A DNA stretch of 64,000 nt from Acanthaster planci (taxonomy: Eukaryota > Echinodermata > Asteroidea > Valvatida > Acanthasteridae): contig NW_019091670.1 of the NCBI RefSeq assembly GCF_001949145.1, positions 69,915 to 133,914 of the forward strand. Direction: 5' to 3'. Positions within the stretch are counted from its first letter, which is position 1, and each line of letters begins with the position of its first letter. Below are positions 26,301-41,300 of the stretch, in pieces. The notes beneath the pieces are model-generated. The model had not been told where the DNA came from. It made no database searches and worked only from the letters and a program-made list of their open reading frames with translations. The position numbers were made by a program, and so were the translations under genes.

Positions 26301-29300
26301 TTGGCTGCCCAATGCACTTGTGGTCGATTTCAGAAATACATGTTCCCATTGTAGTTGCTAAGCCATGCAACTTTGTTTTTACATTAAATGTCTTCCATGG
26401 GAACAACAGCAGCTTTTATAATGATTGTCCCTTTCAATATCAGATCAGTCATCATACACTTTTAGTCTTTTCTTCATTGGAAACAGGCAGAAAATCCCAC
26501 AGTTCTCACAAAGCAAAGCTAGTTTCTCATTGTTTCAAAAACAAAAAGGAAACTGTAAGTGTAAATGTCTTGTTTAAAACCTTGAAATCGATTTGCCACT
26601 GAACATGATTAGACCATGACAGCTGATAATTTCGGGTCTGTTCAGACCAACTTATGCCACCTAAAATGATTACGTAAGTGATATCATCATTTGTAGTACG
26701 ACTCAGGTAAGAGAACGGGTGGTAAGTGAAATTACGCCATTACCTAAAAAACATTGGTTGCAGACATCTGCTTGGGTACGGAATGAAAGAAATGCACTCA
26801 CACGAGGTTATGGGGGGTGAAGTACCCGACATACATGCTGAGAATGGTCAGAAGCACACAGAACAGAAAGAGGAGCGCACACTTGTTGACGTACTTGACG
26901 CCCACGAACACCAGCAGGGACAAGACTAACAGGATGCCGGTGCCGTACACCCGCATGTTGTTCAGCATGGCCGAGCTCTGGCTGGCGCCCAGCTCCGAGA
27001 TGTCACCGAAGAGCGACAGGACGGGGGCGATGTACACCTGTAAGGGGGGTGAGGGTTTTCGTCATTGGCAGATTCTTGTTGCTAACACGAGCAAAGTTGT
27101 ACAATGACGAGGAAAAACTGGAACCGTGTGAAATCGCAAATGACTGGAATAGTCTTGTTGACCATGTAAAAGAAGTCTCTTGAGGTGGATAAGAGTTTTT
27201 TTGACATCAAATCCCACCAATAAGAAACAAGTCCCACCAAAAAAACAATAGAAATACTTCTGGCTAGAGTGTCAACAAAATATAAAAATGCTGACAGCCC
27301 CTCCATGTACGCCCAGAGCTGTGCTCAAATCTCATGGGCCTGGTTTTCTGCAAGTGCATTTCTGCAAGAGCAAGCAAGTAATGCTTCTTTTGTTATCTCT
27401 GAGAGAAAATTCGCATTTCTTATGGGTTGGTGGCACATGGACAGATTTTCCTGTCCCAAGTAAATATTCAACTTGTCCTTATTTCATAACCTATTTATTG
27501 TTTCAAGACAGTCTCAGCATTTTGATATTTCGGTTTCTCTGAAGCTTTACAGTGTAAATCAAGACTCTATTGCGTATGTGTCCCGCTCTGTGACATGAGT
27601 CACGAGACACCGGAGCCAATTTTGCGCAATACGCCTCAAAAAAAAAGAATCTTAAACCATGAAAACCAATGGGAACTGTCAACATGTATCACCCACACAA
27701 TGTCCATTTTCATTAGGATGCAACAACAGGTGATATATCAAAATCAAGAGTGAAGCTTGCTTCAATGCAAACTGAAAGCCATTACTGCAAAAAAGGCCTT
27801 ATGACTCATTTTCACTGAGCAGATCACATACTTGCTTCATTAGCCCTAACCCTCCAAGGGTGCTTGGCTGGATACCATACCAGACACATCAGTTTGCATT
27901 GCTTGTTGAGTTGGCAAGCCAGCCCAGTATAACAAGATCCAACAGGTCAACTCTCCTCAAGGCCAAGCAGCCTGGGAGTCTGTGGCTGCCAGTCACAACA
28001 AGATCCAACAGTGGTACTGCTCAATGGGACTAACCCCCACTGTCTTGACATGGCAAGTTTGTCGGCTGCTACCTGGTGCCTGGTGCTACAGGGTGGACCA
28101 GACTTTTTCACCTGATGCACTGTGCTGCGTCTGGCAGGGTTAGGATTAAGGAGCATGACTACCCCCCTTGAGCAGAAGCCCCCTATTGGCTAAACAGAGC
28201 CATGTTGGTGGGGAGTGTTAACTTTGTTGGTAGCGATGCGACTGTAACACATGCATTTCATGGTCCAACCAAAGGTGCCTCCATTGCCAGGAAAACTCGG
28301 GGCAGTTTAACAGTAAATCCCAGTTTTCCAAGCCACACGGTACACTTACGATGAGGATCTCGATAGCACCCAGGATGTACATGGCCGAGGCAAACGTGGT
28401 CCCAAGGTAGAACAGGATGCCCACGGCCCCGCCCCACTCCGGCCCCAGTGCCCTGGAGATCATGAAGTAGGCGCCGCCCGCTGGCACCACCCCGTTGGTT
28501 GCGATGGCGCTCATTGAGATGGCGGTCAGCAAGGTCTGCCAAGGAGGGGTAGCACATGGATTTGTTTTAGAGAAATGTAAATTGAGCCTACGCAACTGGG
28601 CAATTTCAAATAAGATACAGAACAGCTCACCATATTACCCTCCACGCATAACCAACCAGTTGATTTTTCTGATAAACCTAAGAAATTCAAACTTTGAAAT
28701 CAAGATGGCAGTGCAGTATCATTCAACTCTTCCGAAAGATGACAAAAATTTTACGATTTTTCGAGTTAACTCTGACTGATGCATGTTTGATGTTTGAATC
28801 TGATGTCACTTTTGACACTGCCAAGCCAAGTGAGGAAAAATAACTGCTTTCAGTTATGCCACTGAACTGGCATGCACAGGGGTGTTTCAAACAAACTACA
28901 GACACAAGCACCAGTAGCGATGAAATCAAGTTGGCAATGAAACATCTTGACAAGACTTACGGTGCAGCAGGATATGAGAACAATGAAGAAACTCTCCAGG
29001 GCACCAGCAGTACCCACGATCCAGGACAGACGAATGAAGAGAATGACCCCCAAGATGTTCTGAAGGCAGGGTAGGTAGACACCCATTAGGGTACCCATCT
29101 GGGCTCCTTTCTGGGGAGGAAAAAATCAAAACTACCATCAGACAGGATAGATACATGCCAAGCAGGGCACCCATCTACCGGTAAACTCCTCTAGGTAATA
29201 GTTATCAGGTCCATATTTTCTTGGAAGTGCTATTTGCAGAAAACACTGCTTAGCCAATTTACTCTCTGTCAAAAATCAACCAGGAGCAGTTGCATGATGT

Positions 29301-32300
29301 ATACATCACATGACACTTTGGCCGGTATTCTACTAAGCAAATAGTTTCAGTGCTTGACGAAATTCAGTCCTTATCTGCTCCACAGAGTTAGGTCCAATAT
29401 GGCAGGTACATACCCAATGCGGCACATATGCAGATGCTGTAATAATCATAATCACACAGGTATTTGGAGCACATCCATTGGGAACCAATCTTGGCCCATC
29501 TACAAAACAGTAACAATTTGTCAGGGCAAGTTTATGTACAACGTACGCACCACTGAGGCTCCCGTCTGCACGGGGTATGGAATGCACCTGACTAACTTTT
29601 ATTTGAATGTACACAAAACCAAAGTTTCTCAGCATGTGTGCACAGTGGCAGTAACAACTGCAACACCAGTTATCAACTGCATTTTGAGCCGTCTGGTTCC
29701 ATTTTACAAATCTGGCTTACCACGGTGGGCCTGTCAGACTTTCGGTCTCCTGGCATCTCAGTGTGCTCCGGTAGGGACTTGTAGTTGGCCAAGGTGTTGA
29801 GGAGGGAGGCAATCTTGGGCCTGTGCTCAATCTCTTCCTGCATACCAACAAGGGTAAATATTTACATGTGCATGTACAGCAGTATGTCTTGACATCAGAC
29901 ATATTAATGGGACACGACTGAGCCCAAGGAAGTCAAACCGATATTGTATGCCTCCAAATGGCTACATACATGTACATGTACTGGCCAAGTAATGGCCAAA
30001 CAGCACGGCTTCAGAAATTATTCATGGCCGTCTGATCAGGGGTAGTAACAATTCAAGTTGTCTGACTCCTCACCTCATAAAGGGCCAAGTCTTTGAGTCC
30101 TCTCTCCTGGTCCATAAACGGTGACAATTCTGCTTTACTGCCATCGCCTTGGAAACCAAAAGGGAACAACAATGGATCAGTATCTCTGCAATGCTACCAA
30201 TAGTCAACACATACATGTACATGTAGCATATTCTATGCGTTGCCCAGGAAACAGGATGCAAACAAGGCTGATATATGTTTAAGGATTGTAAAGGTACTTA
30301 CATGTAGGCGAATATTTTGCTTCATTCAGCATATTAAAATACCGTACTGTTATCTATGGAATCCAAGGAACCAGTTCTTTTTACAAGTTTTTTCAAAGTA
30401 AAAAAATAAAACATTTGAAACTAAACGTGTACATACATACAAACAAAAAAGAAAAGAAAAAGACGAACAAACAAAAAGGGAAGTGTTAACTTGTATCAGT
30501 GAAGTGTTAGTTACATGTAAGTGTTTATTGTCACTGTTGAGACTACAATAGAAATTAAAAGGAACTATTGTTTATTGTAGAAATCAAAGCTAAGCCATCT
30601 GGAAGAAAAAAAAGAAAAAGGGAAGAGATTATTCAGAGACAGAACTGAACGAATGCAGCATGTCACACACACAGAGAAAACAATTAAATACATGTAGATT
30701 GCACCCCCCCCAAGAAAAAAAAACACACACACAAATTGTTCAAACATTATTGTTCACAAATTATTCATTTCGATATTGAACACATTTCAGAGTTGCAGCT
30801 GGTGGGTCCCACTGTCACCAAATGGTAAATACAGTGTATAATCCCAACCAGACGGGGAGGAAACTATGGTATAAAAAATTCAACACATGTACATGTACGG
30901 TATGTACATGTACATGGCTTCTTTCTCCATGCTCTCGGCAATTCTAGGCTGCCACGGTTCATATTATAAGGTAACCTCACTGTGTCAGGCCTTCAAGAAT
31001 GAATAAAATGATAAATTGCTAATTGCTGAATGGAATGGTGTCAGGCAATTTTAGAATTCCTATGGGTTCCCAGCATCTCTTGAAATTTTTTTTCCAACTC
31101 TGGCATTAAATACTCAAGTTTTATCACAAACATGAATTTACATGTACATGTATTCATTAGAGTAGACACAAACTAATTTGACAGGACATTTTAATTTTAT
31201 TCTTTCATTGATGCTCTCAACTTCTAAAAGTAAAGAGAGTTACATGCAACTTCATTTTGAATTTCTATTTGGCCGACTCATGAATAGGGTCCAATAACAC
31301 AATAAGAAGGCCATGTACCGGTACTCATACCGTACATGTATTTCTCTCGCACAGGTCCACGTCCTTCCAAATCAACTTTGAGCTTGTCAGGCTGTCTCTT
31401 TTTTTTTTCCAGGCAATCTTTTCTTCGCGTCTTGCAGTGCAGTGAACTCAAAAGAACATGCCGCATGCTGTACAGGAGCATGAGTTCTCCGTTAAGAATG
31501 GTAATGGGGGATATCAAGAGTCAATCAAGTTACGTTCTGAATCTGTAGTGCTGAAGCCTTTGCCTCTGTCTCTGGCTTCTCCACCCTAGACTTTGGAGTT
31601 TCTGGCTACCCCCCCCAAAAATTAAAAGTCGCAAAAAGTGCATCCAACTTCATGCTATCAACCAAAAATTTGAAGTACTAGTGCATGTACCAATATTACT
31701 ATTCAGCATGAACATTACGAGACAAAAATCTGAGAGGGAATGGAGTCGATAGCTTGAGACTTGGAAAACAAATTTGTACATGTACGTGTACCTGTCTGAT
31801 CTTCAACATTAAGAAGTTACGTTCTGAATCTGTAATGAAAATTTGTTCACGTAAATTCAGAGAACATGCTCTTTGTCAAATGTGCCAGTGTGTTTTTGAC
31901 ATCTTAATGTGTTCACCTTGCGGTCCAAATGCTTATATCTGCAGGACTCCAGCAAAGATGGACATTCTGTGTGACTTTTGCCTGTGCAGTGACTTATCCA
32001 TGTGACTACAGATGCATCCCGACCAGTGACACACATGTACATGTATCGGGAAGGGGGGGGGGCTTCTTGCCCCCAACAGATTTTTGAGTAAGGCTTTTGA
32101 TACATTTTTTTTTCCCCCAACACCATGTTGAATAAGCCCGGGGCTGCTGTTGAATGACCACTGACACCAAGAGCTGGATACATGTACATGTATGCTGCTG
32201 ATCCTGACACCATTCGACATGGAATGTTGGAACAGTTTTTCCCTTGGCCGTGTCATGATGTACAGGGTTTTAGTTTCCATTCCATACATGTAGTTATCAC

Positions 32301-35300
32301 TCTCATTTTTTTCTACATTTTCACCAAGAGATATTAACTGTATGATATTATGGCAACTTTGATCACTTTGGGGGGGGGGTAATTTTTTGTAAACACTCCT
32401 GTAAATCCCCAGAAAATGGACACACATTGTTTGTTTCGTATCCTTTCTAATGGACGCATACAATCGGGAGTTGGGTGTAAATTCAAATTTTGCTCACTGT
32501 CAAAATATGCCTTTGGTGACAACTTTCCTGGTTTTTAACTGGTTATCTGGAACCCTGCATTTTGGATACATGTGATTAATGTACCAGCAGGAAATTACCA
32601 AACCTGTAGTAAACATGGCTTAGTGTGTTACAAATCAACTAAATTGTAAATATGTTTATCATTGGTTCTGTTTTCAACTGCTGTACATGTATGTTGGACT
32701 TTGACACACAACACTGAAAATAAATGGAAACTTACAATTAATAACTGGAAATGTACATGCATGATAACGCATAACCTCCCAATTCTGGTGTTAAGAGCAA
32801 GGGAAAAAAGCTGTTTGTCCATTCACAAGAAGGTTGCTCTGTTCTGTTTATGTGGCTCAGACCTTTTGAAGTCAGTTCTTTTAGTGGACCTTACGGTTAC
32901 CATAGCTACTGGCAATGGATATAACACACATGTAAGAGGGGGTATTGTACGGTATACATGCACATGTATACCGTACAAGTACCAGGTACAACATTATTGC
33001 CATAAGGCCAATTAGCATGACTCTGCAATTGGCACAGTGCCAAAAGCTCGCTGCAAGTTTCATTTAAAACATAAACACTGGAAAAAATAAAAACAATGTT
33101 CCATGAACATTTACACGTACGTGCTTAATTAGAGAAGCAAACACTGCACATGCATACATGCCCTTTAACCAGGATTGTGCATGTCTTGAATAAAATACAT
33201 GTATGCTGAGGGAGGTAACCATTCAAAAATTCACATTTCAGACATCTAATGCAGGGATTATTGGCACTGATATTCACTGTCACAATCTTGCACCGATCAT
33301 GGATGGTGGTGGTCTGGAGCCCTGAACTGTTGAATAATGTACATGTATGTACTGTAAATGTCAGCAAACCTGCCTACATGTACATTTGCAAGAGTGCGGG
33401 GCCAATATGGTACATGTACAGCACATGTACACATAAACTATGGTAATGCATCCGTGCTCAACCTAGCCAGCACAAGACTGTGCCTCCTGGCCGACAGGCA
33501 GATTAGTGGGTGATGGTATACTTTCCCTCAACCAAGAATAGCAACATCAGCTAGGAAACACTCCTGCATAATGAGACGTGAACCTCCACACAGAGTGGGG
33601 GAAGTCACAGACCGTTGCAATAATTGACAGGATGTGCAAGGGGACAAGGACGTTTCTAGAAGTACATTTGGCTAGCTTATATTATGACTGAGTCACTCTG
33701 GTTTCAGTGATGGTTGCCTAATATTTGTTTACAGGCTTCTCCTTTATATTTCCGGTCCAGTATGATTTTCTTGGAATGAGTCAGTGGCAATACGTCACAC
33801 TCTTGTTCCTACCATTGTATAATTGCCCTCAATTATCCTCAATGACCATTAAAGCTGTCTACATTTACTTCTCTACTTTTTTGAGTATTATGCTACTTGA
33901 GGCGTGTGTGGCAGCAGTGCTGTCAATTGAAAATACAGCGTGTACAGTAGGCTAACAGATATGAAGATAGTGGGTACTTACCGTTATGTCCTATTTCTCT
34001 AAACAGGTTGCAGTTGAAATTCCATTTACATATTAAAAATGCAGTCCCTCTTGAAGGATTTTTTCCACCATAATCATTTTCACAAATGAGAAATATGGCA
34101 ATAGGCCATACACATTTTCATGCAACTATTGGGGTCAGAGTCAATGTTTCATACAACGTCCTGGTACACAGTTTAATTGCAATGTGGCTTTACTGATCTA
34201 CATGTACATTTACTTTAACTCACCCTTGTCCAAACACCTTGAAGTCCTGCTTTAATGTTTAGTGAGTACTATGAATACAAGTAATTTGGGACTTTCTTTT
34301 GGCAAACTCTACTTTCATAAAATAATTTGATGCCCACGGGGTCAAAAGTCAAAGTTCACTGGGCTTGGTTCAAAAGTTTGTGCACTTAATCTGACATTTC
34401 CATATGGAGATACCAGTTCAGGTGTTTAAAGTTACAGAGAGAACTTGACATGCCCAAGTTCAACGACCTGTGACTTACACACTACATGTACATGACCCCA
34501 AACACCAAAATGCTGGAGTGGAAGTTTTCTCATACATGTAAGACCCAATAATTTCAGCAAATTTCAAGAAACTCTGTGAGACTGACCCCAGGAAGTGTTT
34601 GATCTGACACAGAATGACCCATTTGTATTAAAGGAGAGGAATTTCTGCCGTCTCTCATTTTTATCACATTTCTGGGTAAATAATAGTAATTATTAATAGT
34701 ACTGGCGTACTGGTCTACTAGTATCTGTGCAGACCCGTTAGGACTTTGGCCTTATAATATTGTTTTCTACATCAGGGGTTTCATGGCTACAGCTTTGATA
34801 TTTGACACTGATCCTGGATCGAATGTCACACTGAATCGCTGAACCTTGTCCACTGAATTTGATGTCGGTCTTGTTCATGATCATTGGTCTGATACTTTTG
34901 ATCATTGTGATTCTGTTAAATTATTCCGCTAAATACCACGGAAACTGCAACCCCTCTCCACAAAAGTTACCAGTACAAAAAAGAACCTTTTTAGCAACAC
35001 CTATGTACATGCACATACATGTACATGTATGTCCAGTGCTGGTGTTGCTGGTTCATCTTGTGAGAGGGCGCTTTGAAAAAGATGTCCTGCAAAAATTCAC
35101 CCACTGTAACAGTGAAGAGCCTGGCAACTGCAATGCTGGTGTTGTAAACATGGTCTGTCCATTGTACCGTAAGAGCCCCTTGTACAGCCCAGTGACTCTT
35201 TAAACGATATTCAAACCCTCCTGACATGCCTGATGTGCTGCAATGATCATCCATACCGGTAGCTACAAAGAGGCCAATTCCTGGCATCCCTTACATGTCA

Positions 35301-38300
35301 TGCATGTAGTCTTCAGTGCAGGCTCAAAATTGGGCAGCAAAACATTCATAGACGCAAGTGGGCACAACCAGCAATGCTACATGTACATGTAGTGTAACGT
35401 AATTTAAGCAGAGCAGTGGCACATTCAATGCCATGCAAGGCAACCTCGCAGATGCTGTAGCAGCGTCATGCCAAAGAAAACAATTTGCAAGGTTTAGACA
35501 AGGGCAATAATTCTCACGTCTGAGCACAAATGTGGGTTTGTAACGGTTTGGTAGGTGAAGGGATGGGATGTGAACTGCTTGCTTTACACGCTGGGAGACT
35601 GAGGCTGCATGAGAAAGGTCAAAACAGTTCAGTTAGTTCAAGTACATGTACAAAACCAAAAAAAGAAAAAATCAAAGCAAAAAACAAAAACAAATAAGGC
35701 TTCCCTAAAAAAATAAATAATTACTTTTAATAAGCAATATCCTTTTTCGAAGATTCGTTAATTTTTGTCTAAAACTTAAGTACATGTACATGTATGACAG
35801 GACAAACCGATGTAATTTAATACATGTACACTGTACATTACAAGTGGTGAAATCACCTGAAGCTTCACACACAGTACTGAGATAATATGTCACTGTAAAC
35901 ATACAGGTTAGCTTTAAGAAATACATGAGATTTGAAAGGGTATTGGTGTTTGTACACTCCAAAGAGATGTTCAATTCCAACAGTCCATTGCAACTGTTTG
36001 CGCCCCCAGTCACGCCCATACACACATGCACTCAAAGATCAAAACTATCAACACAAACCGTCCAGCACCCATTGTGCATTCCTCCACACACAATTAAACC
36101 AAAGATTACACAAGAAATTCAGCATTCCAAAGACCAAACGTTGACTGAACAAAAATATACATGCACATGTACTGGTAAGTTGAGGACCCAGGAATGTTTG
36201 GAAGGAGCCAGCAACGGTCATAATTCCATAATGTACCAGTAAAGAAATGTACACTTGCAAATCTGTTCAACATTTTTTCCTTGTTACATTATCTAGCCTT
36301 TCTAGGTAGTCTTGAGTAATGCAGTGCGCACGTAGATATTGCTTCAATGGCTTGAGCTTCTAGAATGGGTACATGTACTTTTCATTATGAATTATACCTT
36401 TTGAACATCTCATTTAAACAAGTTTATTCCCACATGCAAGGCTCCAATCATACACAAACTTGACCCCTCTATGTAAATAGGGCACTATTCCTTGGTTGGC
36501 AAATGTACACCACAGTGTACTACTCATATGCTAGTAATAATCATTCTTTTATTTACTGGTAACATGTTTAAGAATGGGTAATGGTTACATGTTATCAAAA
36601 TACACATCTCTCCAGAATAAGAGCACATTTGCATGTTGTTCAAAATGTCACTTTTCTGTTATCAACAAACAAAAATGTGCATTTTCTTGGTACATGTACA
36701 TACACGTACATGTACATGTACATATGTACATGAACCAGTACAGACCTTTAGATGTACAAATTTCAAAATTTTTCTTGAATGAAGCATTGATGAATATTGT
36801 GGTAAAATACAAGACAATGAACGTGTCATAAACACGACAACATATTTTGCATTTTTTCTCTCTTGTTTTTCGTTTTGGTGTCTTGTAACAAGTGCACCAA
36901 TGATTGGAGACATGCTTCAATGCTTTCCCTCCTTGTGAAGCCTTGGGGAAACTGTGCTTCTCGCTTATTTGTTTACTTTAAAAGGACTTGGTGTAGACAA
37001 ACTGGTCCCAATAGCAATGTCCAGTAATTGTTTGATCAGACATCCTGCTGTAAAAACCTGCAGAAAGTCTCCAGCCTGGCCAATCCATAACCCTATTGAT
37101 CACTTCCTACGGTGCCAGTACATGTACAATGTATACACTGTGTTGCTACAATCCAAGAAGATAAAGTACACGTGTACATTGTACATGATTCAAGGAGTAC
37201 CGGTACATGTACATGTACTGTAGATGTACAAGAACCTGCCTGGGTTTGGTTTAAACCTGCAATGATTACATGTACATGTACAATGTTAGGGATGGGACAT
37301 TTACACGTTTAAATGAAAAAAGTTCCAAATCTGTTTACGGATTTTCCCAAAAGTTTTAACGAAACCGCACCTTGACAGAGGTCTGACGTTTTGATCAACA
37401 CAATCTGGTGTTGATTTTTTATTGCAAACACTACCTGTTACATGCTGTTTTTTTCCCCTTTTGGCATCCATGTATATTGTACATGTAGTTTTGGAGAAAA
37501 ACAGAGCGGATTCTAAAACAATAAACACTGCTTGTTTTAAATGGCCCAACATCACTCTACATCTTTGAATAGGTTTAGACCACATGCATTGTTGAACTAC
37601 TGGTAATTTTGCATACCCGGTACGTGAAAACACTGAGGCAGGTGGCGGCAGCCTTTGTAAAGTGTTGGCTAAACATTAAAACAGTATGGCAAAGTTTTTG
37701 TAAACATTTTTCAAATTAAATGTAAATTCCCACCTTTATACTCCCATACATGTACATGTATGTAGCACAAATGTTACAAACAAGCTAATTTGATATCATG
37801 TGCATAATCTACATGTACATGTATGTATGTACATGTAACCCTAACCCTCCTCAATCTTACAAAATCCTTCAAGCGGTTTTGGAGGACTTTGGAAGATTGA
37901 GGATGAATGGCAAAAGTGCAAGGCTGATTGTGAAGGATGCCACGAGTGAAGGTCGTGTGTTAGACTTTGTGTTGTTTTTGCTTAGTCAAGCACAAATTCA
38001 GCCCGATATTTCTTGAATCAACTGCACTGCTCAAGAATGCCATTCGCACTCTGCCTCAACATGACAGGAATTGCCGCAGGATTTTAAAAGATTGAGGCAG
38101 TTGGCGCTCCTCCAAGAAAATTTTAAAGACATTTTGGAGGATTGAGGATGGTTCTTAGTAAAAAGGCCTAAGGGTTAGTTATAAAGGTACAGAGTCATTA
38201 TTTTTGCTTGAACCTATAACCTGACAATTAGACATAATAAAACGGATATAATACAACTGTACATGTGAAAAAAAGTAAAAAAAAAAAGAAGCAAAGTCAA

Positions 38301-41300
38301 AGGGTTAGTAAACTCCACCACCAAAGTCTGCTACTCAAGTTTCACTGAAGGTTAGAATGGACAATCCCATGCAAACTTGGCAGACAAGCGAGCTCCACTG
38401 CCTTGGTGAAGCGTACACATTGTTCACTTCAACACACTATACACACTTGGGTGTGTGAGCCAGTACATCTGGCTCCTCCACATTATCAAAGCAAAATTTT
38501 AGTACCTACCGGTATGCGCTGTTTTCCATGCAAGCTTTCTACTCTGGGTTCCCGATTTAGTGTTGTTGTCAGAAATAGAATCATTGCAAAAAGACTGATG
38601 GGACCAGCCTTAAAGTTCAAATGACAATGTCATTGAAGTTCTACGTGGCCAGGCACAAACTTGGCAATTTTTTAATTAAGGAGCGCAACGACATGTACGT
38701 GTACACGCAACTTAACATGTAAAGTCCTTTTATCCGAATCCGAGGTACATGTACTCCTGGTACTTCCAGGATTTCATTGATCACTGACAGCAGGAAATAC
38801 CCACAGACTGTGCAGTGCCAAACATATGGAAACTGAAGTTCTTATCAGTAGGCAGTCTAGTCCGATTGTAATTTGTCATATGGGAGAGCCCTCAGTTAGT
38901 CCTAACATACAGCCAATGCGAACAGTAACCAAAAGTTAGTGCTTGGACATATCACAGGGCGGTGCAAAACCTGTATTTGCTGCTCTGTGCACACATGTAG
39001 TCAATTGCAAGAGCCTCCAGATGTAACTGTTCCTTCACTATTCCACCCAATTTAAAGTCAGTGGACTGGGAGGGGCTTGCTTCAGGGCCCAATTGCTAAT
39101 AAATAGGGCATCTAGAAAAGCCGGCTGGCATGCAAGGTACATGTAAGCTATGGCATAAGAGCAATGAAGTTTTACCAAAATGTACCAGAATGACATGCAT
39201 TTGATGAGAAATCATCAAAAAGTTCAACTTCATTAGTGTCTCCGCACCTACCCATTCTGTTTTTTTAAAAAAACATGTGATTAAAGTTCACCTACTGTAA
39301 AAAACATGCCATCGGAATTGAAAACAACCTATTTTACATACATGTACAGTGTACACCTTTCTTTAACAAAGTAATGCCCCAAGCAGTAACCATTTCGCAG
39401 AATTAATCTTACATGTATATTGGTTAACATTGAACGGAAAAGAAGGAACAGACACCTCATGCCATGTTAGTGGACTAACAGTGTGACATCACTGGTTCTC
39501 TGCAGGCTCTAATCTACAGAAGCGCAGACTCACATCACAAAATGCACGATTACCAGCAAAACCTGGGCCTGCAGACTACAGGCAAGGAGGTCTCTTTGTA
39601 AAACATGTCCGTGTTTTTGTATGGAATGCTGTATTCAAGGCATTGAAGGTTCCATAAGGACACAAGGCTTGAAAATTGTTCATGTAAAAAGTAAACTTCC
39701 AAAAGTTTGTGTTACCGTTAAGTACAGTACATGAACAGAAGTGTAATAAATCAAGGAATGTACACAATATATGTACATGCTTTGACTACATACATGTACA
39801 TGTATACCAGTATTTCTTGTATGACATCAAAAAAATTCCACTTCTAATAAAGATCTTACAATATTGACCAAACTTGCTGAACGAGGTTTTAGTTTCTGGA
39901 ACCATAATTAGGAAAAGGAATCACTGACTCATTGAGATTGGTTTCTCTCAGTTACACAACACACCTACATGTACATGTAACAGTCACAAAGTTTACTTTC
40001 ACTTTCAGTGTACATCGTAGAGGAAGGACACAGAAGGAGTTGCAGCTCTGGCACTTCAAAGTGCTCAATGATCCTCGCCACAGAGTCCGATGAATAAAAG
40101 AAAAAATTTCAATGATGCCTAGTTACTGCCTGCATCTTAGCTGGACAAGCGGGGCCTGTGATATCCTAACAATACTAGTAGCGTTTGCTTGCAATTTAAT
40201 ACAAATTATTGCAGTGACCAGGAAATAGAGAGAGAAAAATCCCTGATATTAGACCTACTGTTCCATTGTCCATGCAGAGTTTTTAATTTTATGCTCCTCC
40301 ATCCAATACATCAGTGTTCAATGTTTTCGTACCAATTTGGCTAAGATTGGCCAACAAAATGTTGACCACTACTAGAAAGCCAAGTGTACAGTGTACATAA
40401 AGAACAAAATGCCCTATTTCATCACAGGGATGTACAAATGCCATTATAAAAATGATTCAAGAAAAACACAAAACCTTGTGAACGACGAGGTAATTTATTC
40501 TCAAAATACGGTAACATCAGAAGAAAGCATTCATTAATTACTTAAGGGCAATGACTGCACATACACCTGTACATGTACATGTATATGTAGGGCACATGAC
40601 ATGGCGTATTTAAGGATGCAGATTACCAGCGAAAAATTGCGGTGGCGATCATGGGTACAAAGGGGTTTCATGGTTGTGAAACAGATGGTGCATAGCTAGC
40701 ACTCGCTGTGCTCTGGCTATGGACATACGTGTACTGGGCATGCCAGAAAGCAGTAATTGGTAAGATGTTCTAGTCCGCGCAGTTCAAACTCCTTCTGAGT
40801 CCTTCCTCTGTGGTGTACATGTTCTACAGTCCACTCTCGCACAACAGTCGATTCTGACAATCCCAATTTCTGGAATTCTTTTCCACTGATTTTTCTGGTC
40901 CCATAAACTTTTGTACTGAGAGTTAGCTGTACAATGTATACCGGTACATCAGATGGGAAAACAAAAGTACCATACGTGATACTCAAACATGCAGAAAAAA
41001 AAACAAACAAGTAACAAAGCTCACTACATGTAAGTTCAACACAGACACACAATACAAAGAAAGTTGTGTACAAGTATATGTACCTATACACCTATGTACA
41101 TGTACATGTATGTTAGTAATGTACATACATGTATGTTAAACAATTTCAGTTTCTGAGGTTTCTGATTTTTATTTTTTGTGGAAGTCCTTTCAAAGAAAAC
41201 TAGAGCCTTGATGTGTGTGTGTACATGTACATACAAAGAGACCCCTTGCTTGGTCCACGCACATTTGCCACGATTTGCCAAGGAACTGCGATTCACACTT

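Larger units (their letters stand above)
21631..29110 (-). other. KCC transmembrane core (exons 28961-29110 to 21631-21762)
   Basis: Residues about 88-612, the amino-acid permease fold of SLC12 proteins. Hydrophobic segments are present in each exon: 28961-29110 (TM1-2), 28350-28535 (TM2-4 part), 26802-27037 (TM5 region), 25018-25149 with 24457-24555 (TM6-7), 23008-23301 (TM8-9), 22524-22610 and 21631-21762 (TM10-12). The order and spacing match vertebrate KCCs with no missing segment. Confidence 0.85.

Noticed and set aside
27841-28151. Telomere array
   Set aside because: Only one or two TTAGGG-like units at each end of an element, not a tandem array.
41084-41296. Minus-strand open frame below KCC exon 1 ([10 protein letters not shown]...)
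   Set aside because: Lies inside intron 1, low-complexity TACATGTA translation (YMYMY), no splice fit.
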